Assembly (NCBI GenBank): GCA_020634555.1 | Contig: JACKBK010000009.1 | Span: 1 to 64,000, forward strand | Length of the DNA: 64,000 nt | Direction of reading: 5' to 3' | Source of the DNA: Caldilineae bacterium | GTDB taxonomy: Bacteria > Chloroflexota > Anaerolineae > JAAEKA01 | In this document: piece by piece, positions 30,064-39,470 of the stretch | Layout: every line of letters starts with the position of its first letter | How positions within the stretch are numbered: position 1 is the first letter of the stretch | The notes under the pieces: model-generated | Databases searched by the model: none | What the model was told of the DNA's origin: nothing | Seen by the model: only the letters and a program-made list of their open reading frames with translations | Translations under genes and position numbers: made by a program

Positions 30064-31428
30064 TCACGAGTCCCAGATCGCGCCGTAGGCGGGAATGCCG
30101 CGACTCTCCATACCCTGGACAACCTGCCACGTGAGTTTCTTGTTGGATATGCAGATCACCGCTTCGGCATCGAAGTCGCGGTACGCCTCGTAGGCCAGGC
30201 GCACCAGGTCTGGCCGGCCACGGTCGTTCGTGTTCCAGATCAAGGCATCGGGCTGGACGGCCAGAATCTCGTCCACCAGCGCGTCGCCGTATGTCTGGCG
30301 CGGGCTGCGGGTTGACCAGACCAGGCGGGATGGCACTTCCTCTGACAACAGGTGCGGTAGGCAGGGGCCGATCCCGCTGCCGGTGGCGATCCAGACAACA
30401 CGTTTGAACAGCTTTTCGATGTTGCCGACGCCAGCCGTCGGTATCCCTTTGACCCAGATATGAGAGGGCGCATCGTCGATGAAGTCGCCCGTCCAGTCGC
30501 CCGCGCGCGAGATGGTTAGCTTAAAGCCATCCTCACCGGGTGTGAGCACGTTGGCGAAAGAGTGCCATTCGACCAGCGGGCTGCGGCTGATGGCTGTGGA
30601 CGACCCTGCAAACGGCGTGACTCCGTGGTTGAAGCGTGTCAAGGCGACGTGGGACGAGGGCTTCTCGATCTCCACCGGCACCCGCCGGAGCCGCAGCCAC
30701 GGCAGCAAGATGCTGGCTGTGAGAATAAGGAGCACCCAGAAACTGGGCGACGCGATCCATGCCTCGCCCAGACTGGCGCCGCCGCGCTGGTCCGCGATGA
30801 ACATCAGGCTCTGCAGCCAGAACAACAACAGCGCGGTCCAGCCCCCGAAGCGATGCGTTCGCTCGAAAGCATCGTGGTGGCGGGCGCGGATCGAGGGCAG
30901 CGACATCACGATCATGAGCAGCAAGACCGCCAGCAGCGCGCCGGTGAGTGCGACCATGCCCGTCGACACACCTGGCAGCCCGCGCGCCAGCCGGATTGCC
31001 AGCGTCGCAACGAATACCGCAAACCAGATCGTTCCCGCCAGCGCACCCCCGACGTGCAGGCCACCGAAGTGGTACACTTTGCCTAATGTGCGGCGGACCG
31101 ACAGCGGCCAGCTTGTCGGCGCGCTAGTCGCGATGCGAAACAGCAGATTGATGACGTATTGCTGCCGGACCAGAATCGCCAGTGCCAGGTTGGCCAGTAC
31201 CATATTCGACAGCGTCTGCAAGGCGATTCCCTGGCCGGTCAGCCATCCTTGCTGCGTGATACCATAGACCAGAACCGCAATGTTGGCCACGATCACCAGC
31301 AGTATCAGGCGGTTGTAGTGCATCACTGCAGGATGGGCTGTAACCCGTCGCCAGGAGCTTTGTCTGTGTGGTAGTTCGTCTTCGGTGTGCTTGCGCGCCA
31401 ACCGGGCGTCCATGGTGTTGACCGTCAT
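30064..31428 (-). CDS. Six-TM protein with a C-terminal ferredoxin-reductase-like domain
   Basis: This 454-residue protein has about six transmembrane helices (roughly 40-58, 66-88, 122-146, 155-178, 194-212, 228-246). A cytosolic part (250-454) resembles the FAD/NAD(P)-binding half of ferredoxin reductases, with ATGSGIGP at 348-355 and an IWVKGIP strand before it. Histidines at 120, 125, 184, 185 and 192 lie near helix ends and might bind heme or copper, but this is a guess. It resembles fungal TmpA-type membrane flavoproteins in layout. It follows the adenylation enzyme (gap of 93 bases containing a hairpin), and the two are likely to work together. GGAGATT precedes the ATG. Confidence 0.7.
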   Translation of the reverse strand: MTVNTMDARLARKHTEDELPHRQSSWRRVTAHPAVMHYNRLILLVIVANIAVLVYGITQQGWLTGQGIALQTLSNMVLANLALAILVRQQYVINLLFRIATSAPTSWPLSVRRTLGKVYHFGGLHVGGALAGTIWFAVFVATLAIRLARGLPGVSTGMVALTGALLAVLLLMIVMSLPSIRARHHDAFERTHRFGGWTALLLFWLQSLMFIADQRGGASLGEAWIASPSFWVLLILTASILLPWLRLRRVPVEIEKPSSHVALTRFNHGVTPFAGSSTAISRSPLVEWHSFANVLTPGEDGFKLTISRAGDWTGDFIDDAPSHIWVKGIPTAGVGNIEKLFKRVVWIATGSGIGPCLPHLLSEEVPSRLVWSTRSPRQTYGDALVDEILAVQPDALIWNTNDRGRPDLVRLAYEAYRDFDAEAVICISNKKLTWQVVQGMESRGIPAYGAIWDS

Positions 31429-31474
31429 AGCTGAATCTCCAGGAATCTGTGGTTTCAGGGGAATGTTCGTTGAT

Positions 31475-31516
31475 CCAAGGGTGACAGTCGCTGCCAGGAG
31501 TGACTGTCACCCTTGG
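31475..31516 (-). terminator. Perfect 15-bp hairpin between the adenylation and membrane genes
   Basis: Arms CCAAGGGTGACAGTC (31475-31489) and its complement (31502-31516) around a 12-base loop. It has no T-run and lies between two apparently linked genes, so it may tune expression rather than stop it. Confidence 0.5.
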
Positions 31517-31521
31517 GGCGT

Positions 31522-33363
31522 TCATCCAGCGTTCGCGGCAAGGCCATCGATCGCAGAAGGGAACAGCGACGCATACAGCGTTGATGGTGCGGGCATGGCC
31601 GGCCACGTGGTCTTGTCCTGCGGCTCTGCTTCGGGCTGGTCGGCCACGAGATGCAACAACATGCGCTTGTCCACCTTGCCGCGGCTGGTCATCGGGAACT
31701 CGTCCATGGGAATGATCATGGCGGGTGTGCAGTAATAGGGCAGTGCTGCCACAACCGACGCGCGGGCGGTATCGACATCGACTGTCGCCGGGCGCATGAA
31801 AGCCACCAGGTTGCGGCTGTCCAGCTTGAGCGTCACCGCCTGCGCGCAGCCCGGCGTCGATTCCAGAACTGCCGACACCGAGTCCAATTCGACGCGGAAG
31901 CCGCGGATTTTGACCTGGTCATCGGTTCTGCCCAGGTGTTCCAGTTCGCCATCGGGTGTCCAGCGGCCCAGATCGCGCGTGCGGAACATCATGCGCCCGT
32001 TGCCAAGGAAGGGATCAGGCGCGTACCGTTCCTTGCTCAGTTCTGGATTGTTGAGGTAGCCAGCAGAGACACAATCGCCGCCGGCCCACATCTCGCCTGC
32101 TTCGCCGATCGCACAAGGCTTCATCTTCTCATCGAGGACATAGACCGTGTTGTTGGGTGTCGGCTTGCCGATGGTCAGGCGTTCTGAATACGGGTGGAAG
32201 CGCTGCATCGTGTTGACGATTGTCGTCTCGGTGGGGCCACATGCGTTGTAGAAGATGCAAAAGCTGGCCCATTTCTCCGCCAGCGGCCGCGGGCAAGGCT
32301 CGCCGGCCACGGCCACCACCTTGACCTTGCGGCAGCGGTCCGCGTCGATGGTGCCCAGTACTGACGGCGTGGCGATGACGATGTCTGCCTGCTGGACAGC
32401 CCTGGCGATATCTTTGCCGCGAATGATCAGCGTCGCGCCGTTGGCCAGGCAACCCAGGGTTTCCCATGCTGCCATGTCGAAGGCGATACTCAATATCTGT
32501 GCCACCTTGAGGCCCGGCCGCATACCAAGGTTGCCGGGCGCGGTGAGCAGGATGTTGCAGACGTTGCCGTGGGTCACTTGCACGCCGTTGGGTGTGCCGG
32601 TGGTGCCGGACGTGAACAGGATGAAGCAACGGTCGTTGCGGCTGACTTCCCGCTGCGGCACAAACTGCCGGACATCACTTAGCGGCTCTTGCATAATCTC
32701 ATCGATGGCGATGCAGACGGCGCCGTCGGGCACCGGTACAAGATGGCGCAGGCTGGCGAGCGTCAGAATCACTCGCGTGGACGCCGCGTCGATGATGTGG
32801 CGCAACTGCGCTTCCGGCGCAACGCCCACATGCTGCGGCACATAGGCGGCGCCGACCTTGAGGGTAGCCAGAATGCCGACCAGCATCGGGATTGAGCGAT
32901 GCAGAAACAGGGCAACATTGTCACCGTTGGAGACACCGTGAGCAGCTAACAGAGCCGCCAGGCGGTTGGCCTGGGCGTCAAGCTCCCCGTAGGTGATCGA
33001 CTGGTCGAGGTGTTGCGCCGCCGTCGCCAGGGGATGTGCCACTGCCTGGTCCTCAAAGGCGCTGTGAATGGCGGTATAAGGTGCCGTGACTAACGGACCC
33101 TGGCCGAAACGTTCGAACAAGTGCTGGTCGGCGGGCGAGAGACCACGCATGGCCTGGCGCCGAAATGAAAGCTGCGGGTGTTGTGCAGCCAGGCCGTTGT
33201 TGCTGGCGCTGTGAGTGCGCGATCTGTTTCGTTGCCAGCCTGGTGTGCTGGCCACCGTTGGGTGTAGGAAATCTGCACCGGGAATTGGATTGATGGAAGG
33301 AGTAAACTCTGGGGGCGTTGGAACTGTACCGGGTGTCGTTTGCAGAACATCTTGGGGCGACAT
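31522..33363 (-). CDS. Stand-alone NRPS-type amino-acid adenylation enzyme
   Basis: This 613-residue ANL-superfamily enzyme has all main adenylation motifs. A3 is LFTSGTTGTPNGV (249-261). A4 is FDMAAWE, with Asp296 at the position that binds a substrate amino group. A5 is YNACGPTETT (372-381), A7 is RTRDLGRWTPDG (461-472) and A8 is GRTDDQVKIRGFRVEL (478-493). A10 is SRGKVDK with Lys563. No carrier domain follows: the last 45 residues are loop-like. Residues 1-65 form a Pro/Ser-rich leader. It would activate an amino-acid-like carboxylate as an adenylate. The following membrane gene probably uses or reduces the product, but this is inferred. AAGGAG precedes the ATG. The 314-base gap upstream holds a terminator and no recognised promoter. 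Confidence 0.85.
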   Translation of the reverse strand: MSPQDVLQTTPGTVPTPPEFTPSINPIPGADFLHPTVASTPGWQRNRSRTHSASNNGLAAQHPQLSFRRQAMRGLSPADQHLFERFGQGPLVTAPYTAIHSAFEDQAVAHPLATAAQHLDQSITYGELDAQANRLAALLAAHGVSNGDNVALFLHRSIPMLVGILATLKVGAAYVPQHVGVAPEAQLRHIIDAASTRVILTLASLRHLVPVPDGAVCIAIDEIMQEPLSDVRQFVPQREVSRNDRCFILFTSGTTGTPNGVQVTHGNVCNILLTAPGNLGMRPGLKVAQILSIAFDMAAWETLGCLANGATLIIRGKDIARAVQQADIVIATPSVLGTIDADRCRKVKVVAVAGEPCPRPLAEKWASFCIFYNACGPTETTIVNTMQRFHPYSERLTIGKPTPNNTVYVLDEKMKPCAIGEAGEMWAGGDCVSAGYLNNPELSKERYAPDPFLGNGRMMFRTRDLGRWTPDGELEHLGRTDDQVKIRGFRVELDSVSAVLESTPGCAQAVTLKLDSRNLVAFMRPATVDVDTARASVVAALPYYCTPAMIIPMDEFPMTSRGKVDKRMLLHLVADQPEAEPQDKTTWPAMPAPSTLYASLFPSAIDGLAANAG

Positions 33364-33605
33364 ATTACGGATCTCCTTACTGGTTCAGTCTTCAGTCAAT
33401 TCATCGTTCGAAGCTTGCTGTAGCTGGCTTTCTTAGCCGTCCGTCGATAGGCGGTTGGGTTGAGATAACCAGGCACGATTCTGTTGCTCAAGCCATGCTC
33501 CGTAGGGTAGTCATTGTGTGTTACTTTCAGCTTACGAGATAGTTACCAACATATTACAAGCGCTTGCCATCTGCTTCTACAAACCAGCTTCCGTTACAGC
33601 CGGAC

Positions 33606-33642
33606 AAGAAAAACACCCCGGTTATCAGCCGGGGTGTTTTGC
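33606..33642. terminator. Bidirectional-looking terminator (AAAACACCCCGG stem)
   Basis: Perfect 12-bp stem with a seven-base loop, A-tract on one side and T-tract on the other. It ends the minus-strand run 38971-33678. Confidence 0.85.
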
Positions 33643-33677
33643 AGGCAACTGGATATTGGTAATGTGCGATACACCGA

Positions 33678-34388
33678 TCACTGCATCGGGAAAGTCAGCA
33701 GGATTCCCAGTCCGGCGAGGAAGATAATGCTGCCGATGACCAACATTGCCATATCGATGATCTGGGACTGAAACTTGCCTGCGATGCCACCGAAGAACAG
33801 CACCGACGCGAACAACACAGTCAGCAATACGTAGCGGTCGGACGTTTCATCGGCCTGGTTGGCCTTGGCCAGTTCAGCCTCGGCAGTTGCCTGCCATTGC
33901 TCGGCCAGATCGTCTTCTTCCAGCACATACTCGGACATTACGAACGGCGACGAAGGAGCGTCCGGGTTGACAAGCGGCTTTGTCGCGATCCAGGCGTCGG
34001 AGGCGGTCTTCAGCGCTGGCGGAAAACGTTGGTAGAGGAAATCTTCCAGCTCTTGGTTTTCCTGGCTGACGGCTGCTGCCCATTCCACAAAAAGGATGGC
34101 GTGGAAACCGCGGATTTGCACCGCTTCACCGGCATAATGCGCCGACTTGACTGTGGCTGCGTTGGATGCCCCGCGCGCAGCCGCCTCATCGCCGCCATAC
34201 AGGGTCGATTGGTAGGCCGACCAGGCTGTGGCGATGGTTGCCAGCGCCAGCAGCACAGCCGACAGAAACTCAACCCAGCGATCCGAGCGGCTCATGCGGC
34301 CGTCTGAGGACAGAAAACGATCGGTGACTGAACGGTTGTCGGCCGTCGGTTGGTCCGGGGCGGGGGATTGTGGTATGTCTTGAGTCAT
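33678..34388 (-). CDS. Unknown three-TM membrane protein
   Basis: A 236-residue protein of unknown family. After a polar N-terminus, one helix (about 37-58, VEFLSAVLLALATIATAWSA) is followed by a long soluble segment (60-175) rich in Ala and acidic residues, then two helices (about 184-204 and 211-233). Its start overlaps the stop of the upstream ABC gene by four bases (ATGA), so it is translated with the exporter and may be an accessory. It is followed by the terminator at 33606-33642. I do not recognise a domain. Confidence 0.75.
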   Translation of the reverse strand: MTQDIPQSPAPDQPTADNRSVTDRFLSSDGRMSRSDRWVEFLSAVLLALATIATAWSAYQSTLYGGDEAAARGASNAATVKSAHYAGEAVQIRGFHAILFVEWAAAVSQENQELEDFLYQRFPPALKTASDAWIATKPLVNPDAPSSPFVMSEYVLEEDDLAEQWQATAEAELAKANQADETSDRYVLLTVLFASVLFFGGIAGKFQSQIIDMAMLVIGSIIFLAGLGILLTFPMQ

Positions 34389-36232
34389 GTGCTTATGAAA
34401 TCCGCAGTGCCGGACTCTGCGCCGCCCGGCGCTTTGCCCTTAAACTGGCTCATGTAGAGTGTGTAATAGAAGCCTTTTTGCGCCATCAACTCGTCGTGGC
34501 TGCCGCTTTCGACGATTTCGCCGGCGTTTAGTACCAGGATGATGGCCGAGTCGCGCACGGTGCTGAGTCGGTGGGCAATGACAAAGCTGGTCTTGCCCTC
34601 GGACAGCGCCATGATGCCTTCCTGGATCAGCTTCTCCGTGCGGGTGTCCACGTTACTGGTCGCCTCGTCGAGGACCAACAGCTTGGGATTGGCAACCATG
34701 GCTCGGGCGATGGTGATCATCTGGCGCTGGCCCTGGCTGAGGTTGGCGCCTCGCTCGGTCATCATGGTGTCGTAGCCTTGCGGCAGGTTGGTGATGAACT
34801 CGTGGGCGTTGGCGCGCTTGGCCGCTTCGATGCAGTCCTCTTTGGTTGCATCCGCCCGAGCATAGAGCAGATTGTTCATCACCGTGTCGGTAAAGAGGAA
34901 CGCCTCTTGCAGCACCACGCCGATCTGCTCGCGCAGGCTTTCCTGGGTCAGGGAGCGTAGATCCTGGCCGTCGATGAGAATGCGGCCGCTGTCGGTGTCG
35001 TAATAGCGGGTCAGGATGTTGATGATGGTAGACTTGCCAGCGCCTGTCGGACCGACGAGGCCGATCTTCATGCCCGGCTCGGCGTGGAAGGTATTCTGCT
35101 TCAGAATCTTGCGGCCCGGCACGTAGCTGAAGTCTACGTTGTCGAATACGACGTCGCCGCCCTTGAACTCGTAGGGCACAGCGTCGGGTGCATCAACGAC
35201 GGTCGGCTGCTCGTCCAGCACGCTGAAGACGCGTCGGCCGCCGGCCACCGCGTTGAGAGTCGTGCTGCTCAGGTTGGCGATGTCGGACAGCGGGCTGCCC
35301 AGCAGCGCCGCGTAGCCGGAGAAGGCGATCACCACACCCAGGGTCGTCTGGCCGTCCAGCACCAGCAACGCGCCCACAAAGAGCACGATTACCGTCATGA
35401 CCATGATCAGCGACGTGGTCAGGGGGAACTGCAACAGCGAGGTGAAAAAGGCCTGCGATCCAACATCGAAGACGCTGCCGGCCAGCTCGTCGTTGACGTC
35501 ACCGGCCCACTCCTGTCGTCGATTGCTGGTAACAACCTTGTGGCCGGAGATGGATTCCTCTTGGAAACCGCTGATTTTACCCATCTCTTCCTGCATCTTG
35601 GCGAAGGCTGGCGATGAGATGCGCTCGACTGCAAAGGTGAGAATAAGCATGAACGGCACCACGACCATGGCCGCCACGGTTAGCTCGGGACTTATCACCA
35701 GCATGACGAAGAGAACCAGCACGATCTGGATGATCGCGCGGATGATCTGGCTGGCCGCGGTCTCATAGAAGCGGGCGACAGCCTCGGAGTCGTTGGTGAC
35801 GCGGCTCAGCAGCTCACCGATTGGCTGACGGTCGAAGAAGCTCAACGACAGTGTCTGTATGTGGTTGAACAGGTTGGTTTGCAGATTTTCCAGCGCTCGG
35901 GTGGCCAGATCGGCGAACTGGCGCTCGGCTACTGTGGAAAGAGCGAGGTAGAACGCGCCCGCAACCAGTGCTGCGATGCACCACATGGCTAGCTCGCTGC
36001 CGGAACCACCGGCTGTCGCCACGTTGATGGCCTGACCGGTCAGCCACGGCATCAGAATCAGCCCGATGAGGCCCACGGAACGCAGGAAGACTGCCAGAAG
36101 GAACCGGCCGCGTGCCTGGCCGCCCGACATATATTCCATGATGCGCCCCAGGACCGGCAAAAGGTCGCTCTTGCGCTCCGGCGCCGGGACGTTGACCGTA
36201 CTCTTGCTTGCGCTTGCTGTGCTTGCGGTCAT
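34385..36232 (-). CDS. ABC exporter half-transporter, subunit with canonical Walker B
   Basis: The 615-residue protein has an N-terminal six-helix type-I exporter domain (about 45-340) and an ATPase domain. The Walker A is GLVGPTGAGKSTII, the signature LSQGQRQMITIAR, the Walker B LLVLDEATSNVD with a catalytic Glu, and the H-loop FVIAHRLSTVRD. Its start overlaps the stop of the partner gene by one base. The pair forms a heterodimer of the BmrCD or TM287/288 type, which exports hydrophobic compounds, lipids or peptides; the cargo is not determined. The C-terminus (GFYYTLYMSQFKGK) matches the remnant at 64-183. Confidence 0.92.
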   Translation of the reverse strand: MTASTASASKSTVNVPAPERKSDLLPVLGRIMEYMSGGQARGRFLLAVFLRSVGLIGLILMPWLTGQAINVATAGGSGSELAMWCIAALVAGAFYLALSTVAERQFADLATRALENLQTNLFNHIQTLSLSFFDRQPIGELLSRVTNDSEAVARFYETAASQIIRAIIQIVLVLFVMLVISPELTVAAMVVVPFMLILTFAVERISSPAFAKMQEEMGKISGFQEESISGHKVVTSNRRQEWAGDVNDELAGSVFDVGSQAFFTSLLQFPLTTSLIMVMTVIVLFVGALLVLDGQTTLGVVIAFSGYAALLGSPLSDIANLSSTTLNAVAGGRRVFSVLDEQPTVVDAPDAVPYEFKGGDVVFDNVDFSYVPGRKILKQNTFHAEPGMKIGLVGPTGAGKSTIINILTRYYDTDSGRILIDGQDLRSLTQESLREQIGVVLQEAFLFTDTVMNNLLYARADATKEDCIEAAKRANAHEFITNLPQGYDTMMTERGANLSQGQRQMITIARAMVANPKLLVLDEATSNVDTRTEKLIQEGIMALSEGKTSFVIAHRLSTVRDSAIILVLNAGEIVESGSHDELMAQKGFYYTLYMSQFKGKAPGGAESGTADFIST

Positions 36233-38004
36233 TACGCCACCTCCCTCGCGGACATCATTCCGGCGCCAAGCTGGGACTCGTAGATCTCCTGGTACAACTG
36301 GCTGCGCTGCATAAGCTCCTCGTGGTTGCCCATGTCAACGATCTCGCCGTATTGCATCAGGACGATATTGTCCAGGTCAATGACGGCGCTGATGCGTTGG
36401 GCGACGTAGATCGTTGTAGCTCCCTGGCTGAAGGCGGGAATGTTGCTCTGTACCCGGCTTTCCGTTGCCACATCCAGCGCGCTGGTGCTGTCGTCCAGAA
36501 TGACGATCCGCGGTTGCCCGGTCAGCGTGCGAGCCATGGAAAGGCGCTGTCGCTGGCCGCCGGAAAAGTTGTAGCCGCGCCGGGCAACCGGCGCGTCCCA
36601 TTTCTCCGGCAGATTGGTGATGAAACCATGGGCGTCGGCGGCCCTGGCGCCGTTCTCCATTACTGCATCGTCTGCGTCTGGGCTGCCAAACTTCAGGTTG
36701 AATCGTATCTTGCCCTGAAAGAGCAGAGCTTCCTGCAGCGCGATGCCGACGACCTGTCGCAGATCGTCCTGACGGACGTCGCGCACGTCAATGCCGTCGA
36801 TGGTGATACGGCCTTCCTGCACGTCGTAAAAGCGGGGAATGAGGTTGACCAGCGCCGACTTGCCCGCGCCGGTCGCGCCGAGGATGCCGATTCGCTGGCC
36901 CGGCTCTACTGTCAGATTGATGTTTTTAAGAGCGGGCGGATCGAGCTGGCCGTCGGGGCGGCGAAAGGCAAAGGTGACGTTTTCGAACGTGACTTGGCCC
37001 TTGACCTGCTCCAGCGGCAGTGGCACGGCATCGGGCTTGTCCTGCACCGTCGGCTCGGCATCGTAAACTTCAAATAGACGCTCGGCGGAGGTTTCGCCGC
37101 GCAGGACGAACGGAACGACGATTGCCATCAACGCCAACGGCGTTATCACCAACGCGAGATATTGCGTAAAGGTAATCAACTCGCCGATGTTGAGCGTAGC
37201 GGACAACACCTGTTCGCCGCCTACCCATATCGCCAGCGCGCGAGCAATCTGGCCGATCCCTTGCAGCAGCGGATTCAGGAACGCTACCAGAAACGCGGCT
37301 GCGAAAGCAGGCTTGCGCAGCGCTGCCGCTCGTTGGCCGAACTTCTCGATCTCCAACCGCTCGCGCACAAAGGCCTTGACGACGCGGATACCGGTAAGGT
37401 TCTCCTGCATGGTGTTGTTAACGTCATCCAGCTGATTCTGGCGGTCATCATACGCCTTGAACACCCGCGGGATGATCAGTGCCATCAGCGCCAGCACCAC
37501 GATGGCGACCACCAGCAACATCCATACCAGGCTGGGCGTGTCTCGAAACGCCAGTATGAAGGCGATGACTAACATAAACGGGGCATAGAGCAGCAACATC
37601 ACGGTGTAGAGCACAGCGTTGATGACGTTCTGCACGTCCGCGTTGAGACGCACAAGCAGGTTGCCTGTGCGGAACTGGTCGAAGTTGGCGAAGGAGAAGG
37701 TCTGGATCTTGCGGTAGAGAGCGTTGCGTACATAATAACCGGTTCCCTGCGAGAAGAAGACGGCGTAGTACGCGGTACCAGCCATGGCCAGTCCTGCAAC
37801 GACAGCCAGCAGGACCATCCACATGCTTGTGGCTATGATGACCCGTTCGTTGCCCGCCTCGATACCTTGGTTAATCAGGCGCTGCTGCAATGTTGCCGAG
37901 GCGAGGCTGGCGATGGCGGATATGAACAGGAATACCTGCGAAATAATCAACTTGCCGCGATAAGGTCGGTAGATGACGAGCATCCGGCGGAGTGATTTAA
38001 ACAT
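36232..38004 (-). CDS. ABC exporter half-transporter, subunit with degenerate Walker B
   Basis: The 590-residue partner has a six-helix exporter domain and an ATPase domain. The Walker A is GATGAGKSALV and the signature FSGGQRQRLSMARTL. The Walker B is IVILDDSTSALD, where the catalytic Glu is replaced by Asp. This asymmetry is typical of heterodimeric exporters, in which one ATP site is slow. The start at 38004 (MFKSLRRMLVI) is chosen because AGGA is upstream and the longer frame carries a hairpin. No ligand-specific feature is visible. Confidence 0.9.
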   Translation of the reverse strand: MFKSLRRMLVIYRPYRGKLIISQVFLFISAIASLASATLQQRLINQGIEAGNERVIIATSMWMVLLAVVAGLAMAGTAYYAVFFSQGTGYYVRNALYRKIQTFSFANFDQFRTGNLLVRLNADVQNVINAVLYTVMLLLYAPFMLVIAFILAFRDTPSLVWMLLVVAIVVLALMALIIPRVFKAYDDRQNQLDDVNNTMQENLTGIRVVKAFVRERLEIEKFGQRAAALRKPAFAAAFLVAFLNPLLQGIGQIARALAIWVGGEQVLSATLNIGELITFTQYLALVITPLALMAIVVPFVLRGETSAERLFEVYDAEPTVQDKPDAVPLPLEQVKGQVTFENVTFAFRRPDGQLDPPALKNINLTVEPGQRIGILGATGAGKSALVNLIPRFYDVQEGRITIDGIDVRDVRQDDLRQVVGIALQEALLFQGKIRFNLKFGSPDADDAVMENGARAADAHGFITNLPEKWDAPVARRGYNFSGGQRQRLSMARTLTGQPRIVILDDSTSALDVATESRVQSNIPAFSQGATTIYVAQRISAVIDLDNIVLMQYGEIVDMGNHEELMQRSQLYQEIYESQLGAGMMSAREVA

Positions 38005-38028
38005 TCTAGCATCCTGTCTTGGATAGTC

Positions 38029-38061
38029 GGACAGCGAATGGCTAAATGCCATTCGCTGTCC
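38029..38061 (-). terminator. Hairpin between the SHOCT gene and the ABC exporter genes
   Basis: Stem GGACAGCGAATGGC with GCCATTCGCTGTCC, five-base loop, without a T-run. It could attenuate read-through into the exporter genes. Confidence 0.5.
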
Positions 38062-38124
38062 GGAAAGCCATGAGAACAGGCTGGCTCGCTGGACCAACCC
38101 ATTTGTCTTACAACATTACTCCAA

Positions 38125-38514
38125 TCAGATTCCGAGAATCTGTGCCTTCTTTGCGGCAAACTCCTCATCTGTGAGCAGCCCCTGGTCTTTCAAAGCCGAC
38201 AGTTTCTGGATCTGCACCAACTGTTCGTCGAAGCTGCTGCCGGCAGGTTCGACCGGCGCCTGGATGGCCGCTTGCTGTGCCATGGCGTCCTGCTGGCCGG
38301 CGATGTATCCTTGCTGTGCCGCTAGCTCTGCCTGCTGTTGGGCCATTGCCTGCTGCTGGGCAGCGGCCTGTTGCTGCTGCTGGCCGCCGCTCATAGCGCC
38401 GCTGACAGCTTTGGAAGTGGCGGTGGCCGTGCCAGCAATCACTGCCGTGCGTGCCATGGTGCCCACCAGTCCGGGGCCGCGGCGTCCAACTACTACTGGT
38501 CCTCGTCGTCGCAT
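38125..38514 (-). CDS. SHOCT-domain protein with Gln/Ala-rich linker
   Basis: The 129-residue protein starts MRRRGPVVVGRRGPGLVGTM, continues through a Gln/Ala-rich region (about 43-85), and ends in a SHOCT motif (LVQIQKLSALKDQGLLTDEE, FAAKKAQILGI). SHOCT modules are short helical segments found at the C-terminus of many membrane or stress proteins; their role is not established. The start is set by AAGGAG upstream at 38514; an in-frame start further up lies in the preceding gene. It lies downstream of the DUF6325-like gene. Confidence 0.78.
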   Translation of the reverse strand: MRRRGPVVVGRRGPGLVGTMARTAVIAGTATATSKAVSGAMSGGQQQQQAAAQQQAMAQQQAELAAQQGYIAGQQDAMAQQAAIQAPVEPAGSSFDEQLVQIQKLSALKDQGLLTDEEFAAKKAQILGI

Positions 38515-38545
38515 GAGTAGAATCTCCTTTAGCAGTGTCTGTTGC

Positions 38546-38971
38546 TTATTCGTCCGAAATACCAACCGCTTCCAACGCCGCTTGAACTACAGGGGCCGGA
38601 ATGCGAGCGTTGTCCACCACACGTCCGTTGGAGGCGACGATCGCATCCCGTAGCCGCGTCGCCCAGACATGCTCGAACACCCAAATGCCTGCCGAACTGT
38701 TTGGTTCCAGCTTCTCGGCCACGATCATGCCGTCTTCCTCGTTGAGCAGGTTGTCGATCTCGCCGTCCAGGTTGTCGAACGCAGCGGCTGCGTCATCGCC
38801 GATCTCCTCCAACTCGTACAATGTCACGTTGCCCTCGCTGTCCTTCTTGACGAAGAGCAGATCGATGATGCGGATGATTCCGTTGTCAGTCAGTTCGTTC
38901 AAAGCCGGAACGATATCACCGCTGAACTGGTTACCAGCAAACTCGATAACCATATATTCAACTGGTCCCAT
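38546..38971 (-). CDS. DUF6325-like protein
   Basis: The 141-residue protein begins MGPVEYMVIEFAGNQFSGDI and has LNELTDNGIIRIIDLLFVKK, as in DUF6325 proteins found beside SHOCT genes in Actinomycetota and Chloroflexota. A conserved acidic region (EEIGDDAAAAFDNLDGEIDN) and a C-terminal WVFEHVWATRLRDAIVASNG follow. Function unknown. The assignment is from memory of the family and is moderately certain. GGAG precedes the ATG. Confidence 0.7.
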   Translation of the reverse strand: MGPVEYMVIEFAGNQFSGDIVPALNELTDNGIIRIIDLLFVKKDSEGNVTLYELEEIGDDAAAAFDNLDGEIDNLLNEEDGMIVAEKLEPNSSAGIWVFEHVWATRLRDAIVASNGRVVDNARIPAPVVQAALEAVGISDE

Positions 38972-39003
38972 AGGTGTAGGTCTCCTTTTTGCTTGATGAA
39001 ATG

Positions 39004-39108
39004 AAACTACTCGCCGTCATTCCCGCGGAGGCGGGAATCTACGTCTTCACAAGCTCTAGACTCCCGCCTTCGCGGGAGTGACACAACAGTGAAAGCTGAG
39101 CAGTTACG
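39004..39108. repeat. MITE-like palindromic element, copy A
   Basis: Core 39016-39082: GTCATTCCCGCGGAGGCGGG to the mirrored GACTCCCGCCTTCGCGGGAG, ending TGAC. Outer ends AACTACTCGCC and GCTGAGCAGTTACG form imperfect terminal inverted repeats. It has no coding capacity. The remaining gap to 39470 holds only the promoter at 39349-39377. Confidence 0.75.
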
Positions 39109-39348
39109 ATGAAATTTGCCGCCGTCAGCCAGCGGATCGCACGGTTTGTTCGGGGACGAGTATACTGGCAACCCGCCAGATTCGCAACTGCAGCGCTGAA
39201 ACGACCTTGGCTCGCCTGATCGACAGTGCTGACACTGATTTGCGTGGGTTTACTCACGATGACCGGATGGATCGCAGTTTGGGTAATGGCACTTGCGCCA
39301 TCAATGCACCTGAATTGTGGGATTCTAAAATTCTAGATCGATTTTTCC

Positions 39349-39377
39349 TTGCGTTGCTGGACTGTTTCTGATATACT
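39349..39377 (+). promoter_or_regulatory. Promoter of the secreted anchored protein gene
   Basis: TTGCGT (39349-39354), 17-base spacer, TATACT (39372-39377); about 85 bases of leader before the start at 39471. Confidence 0.7.
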
Positions 39378-39470
39378 TTTGTTGCGCTCAATGGTACCAT
39401 TGGACCACGGTCATCATCTTCAGTGCTGTCCGTCAGGTGGCAGCGAATAGAAGGAGGTTACTTCGTATTT

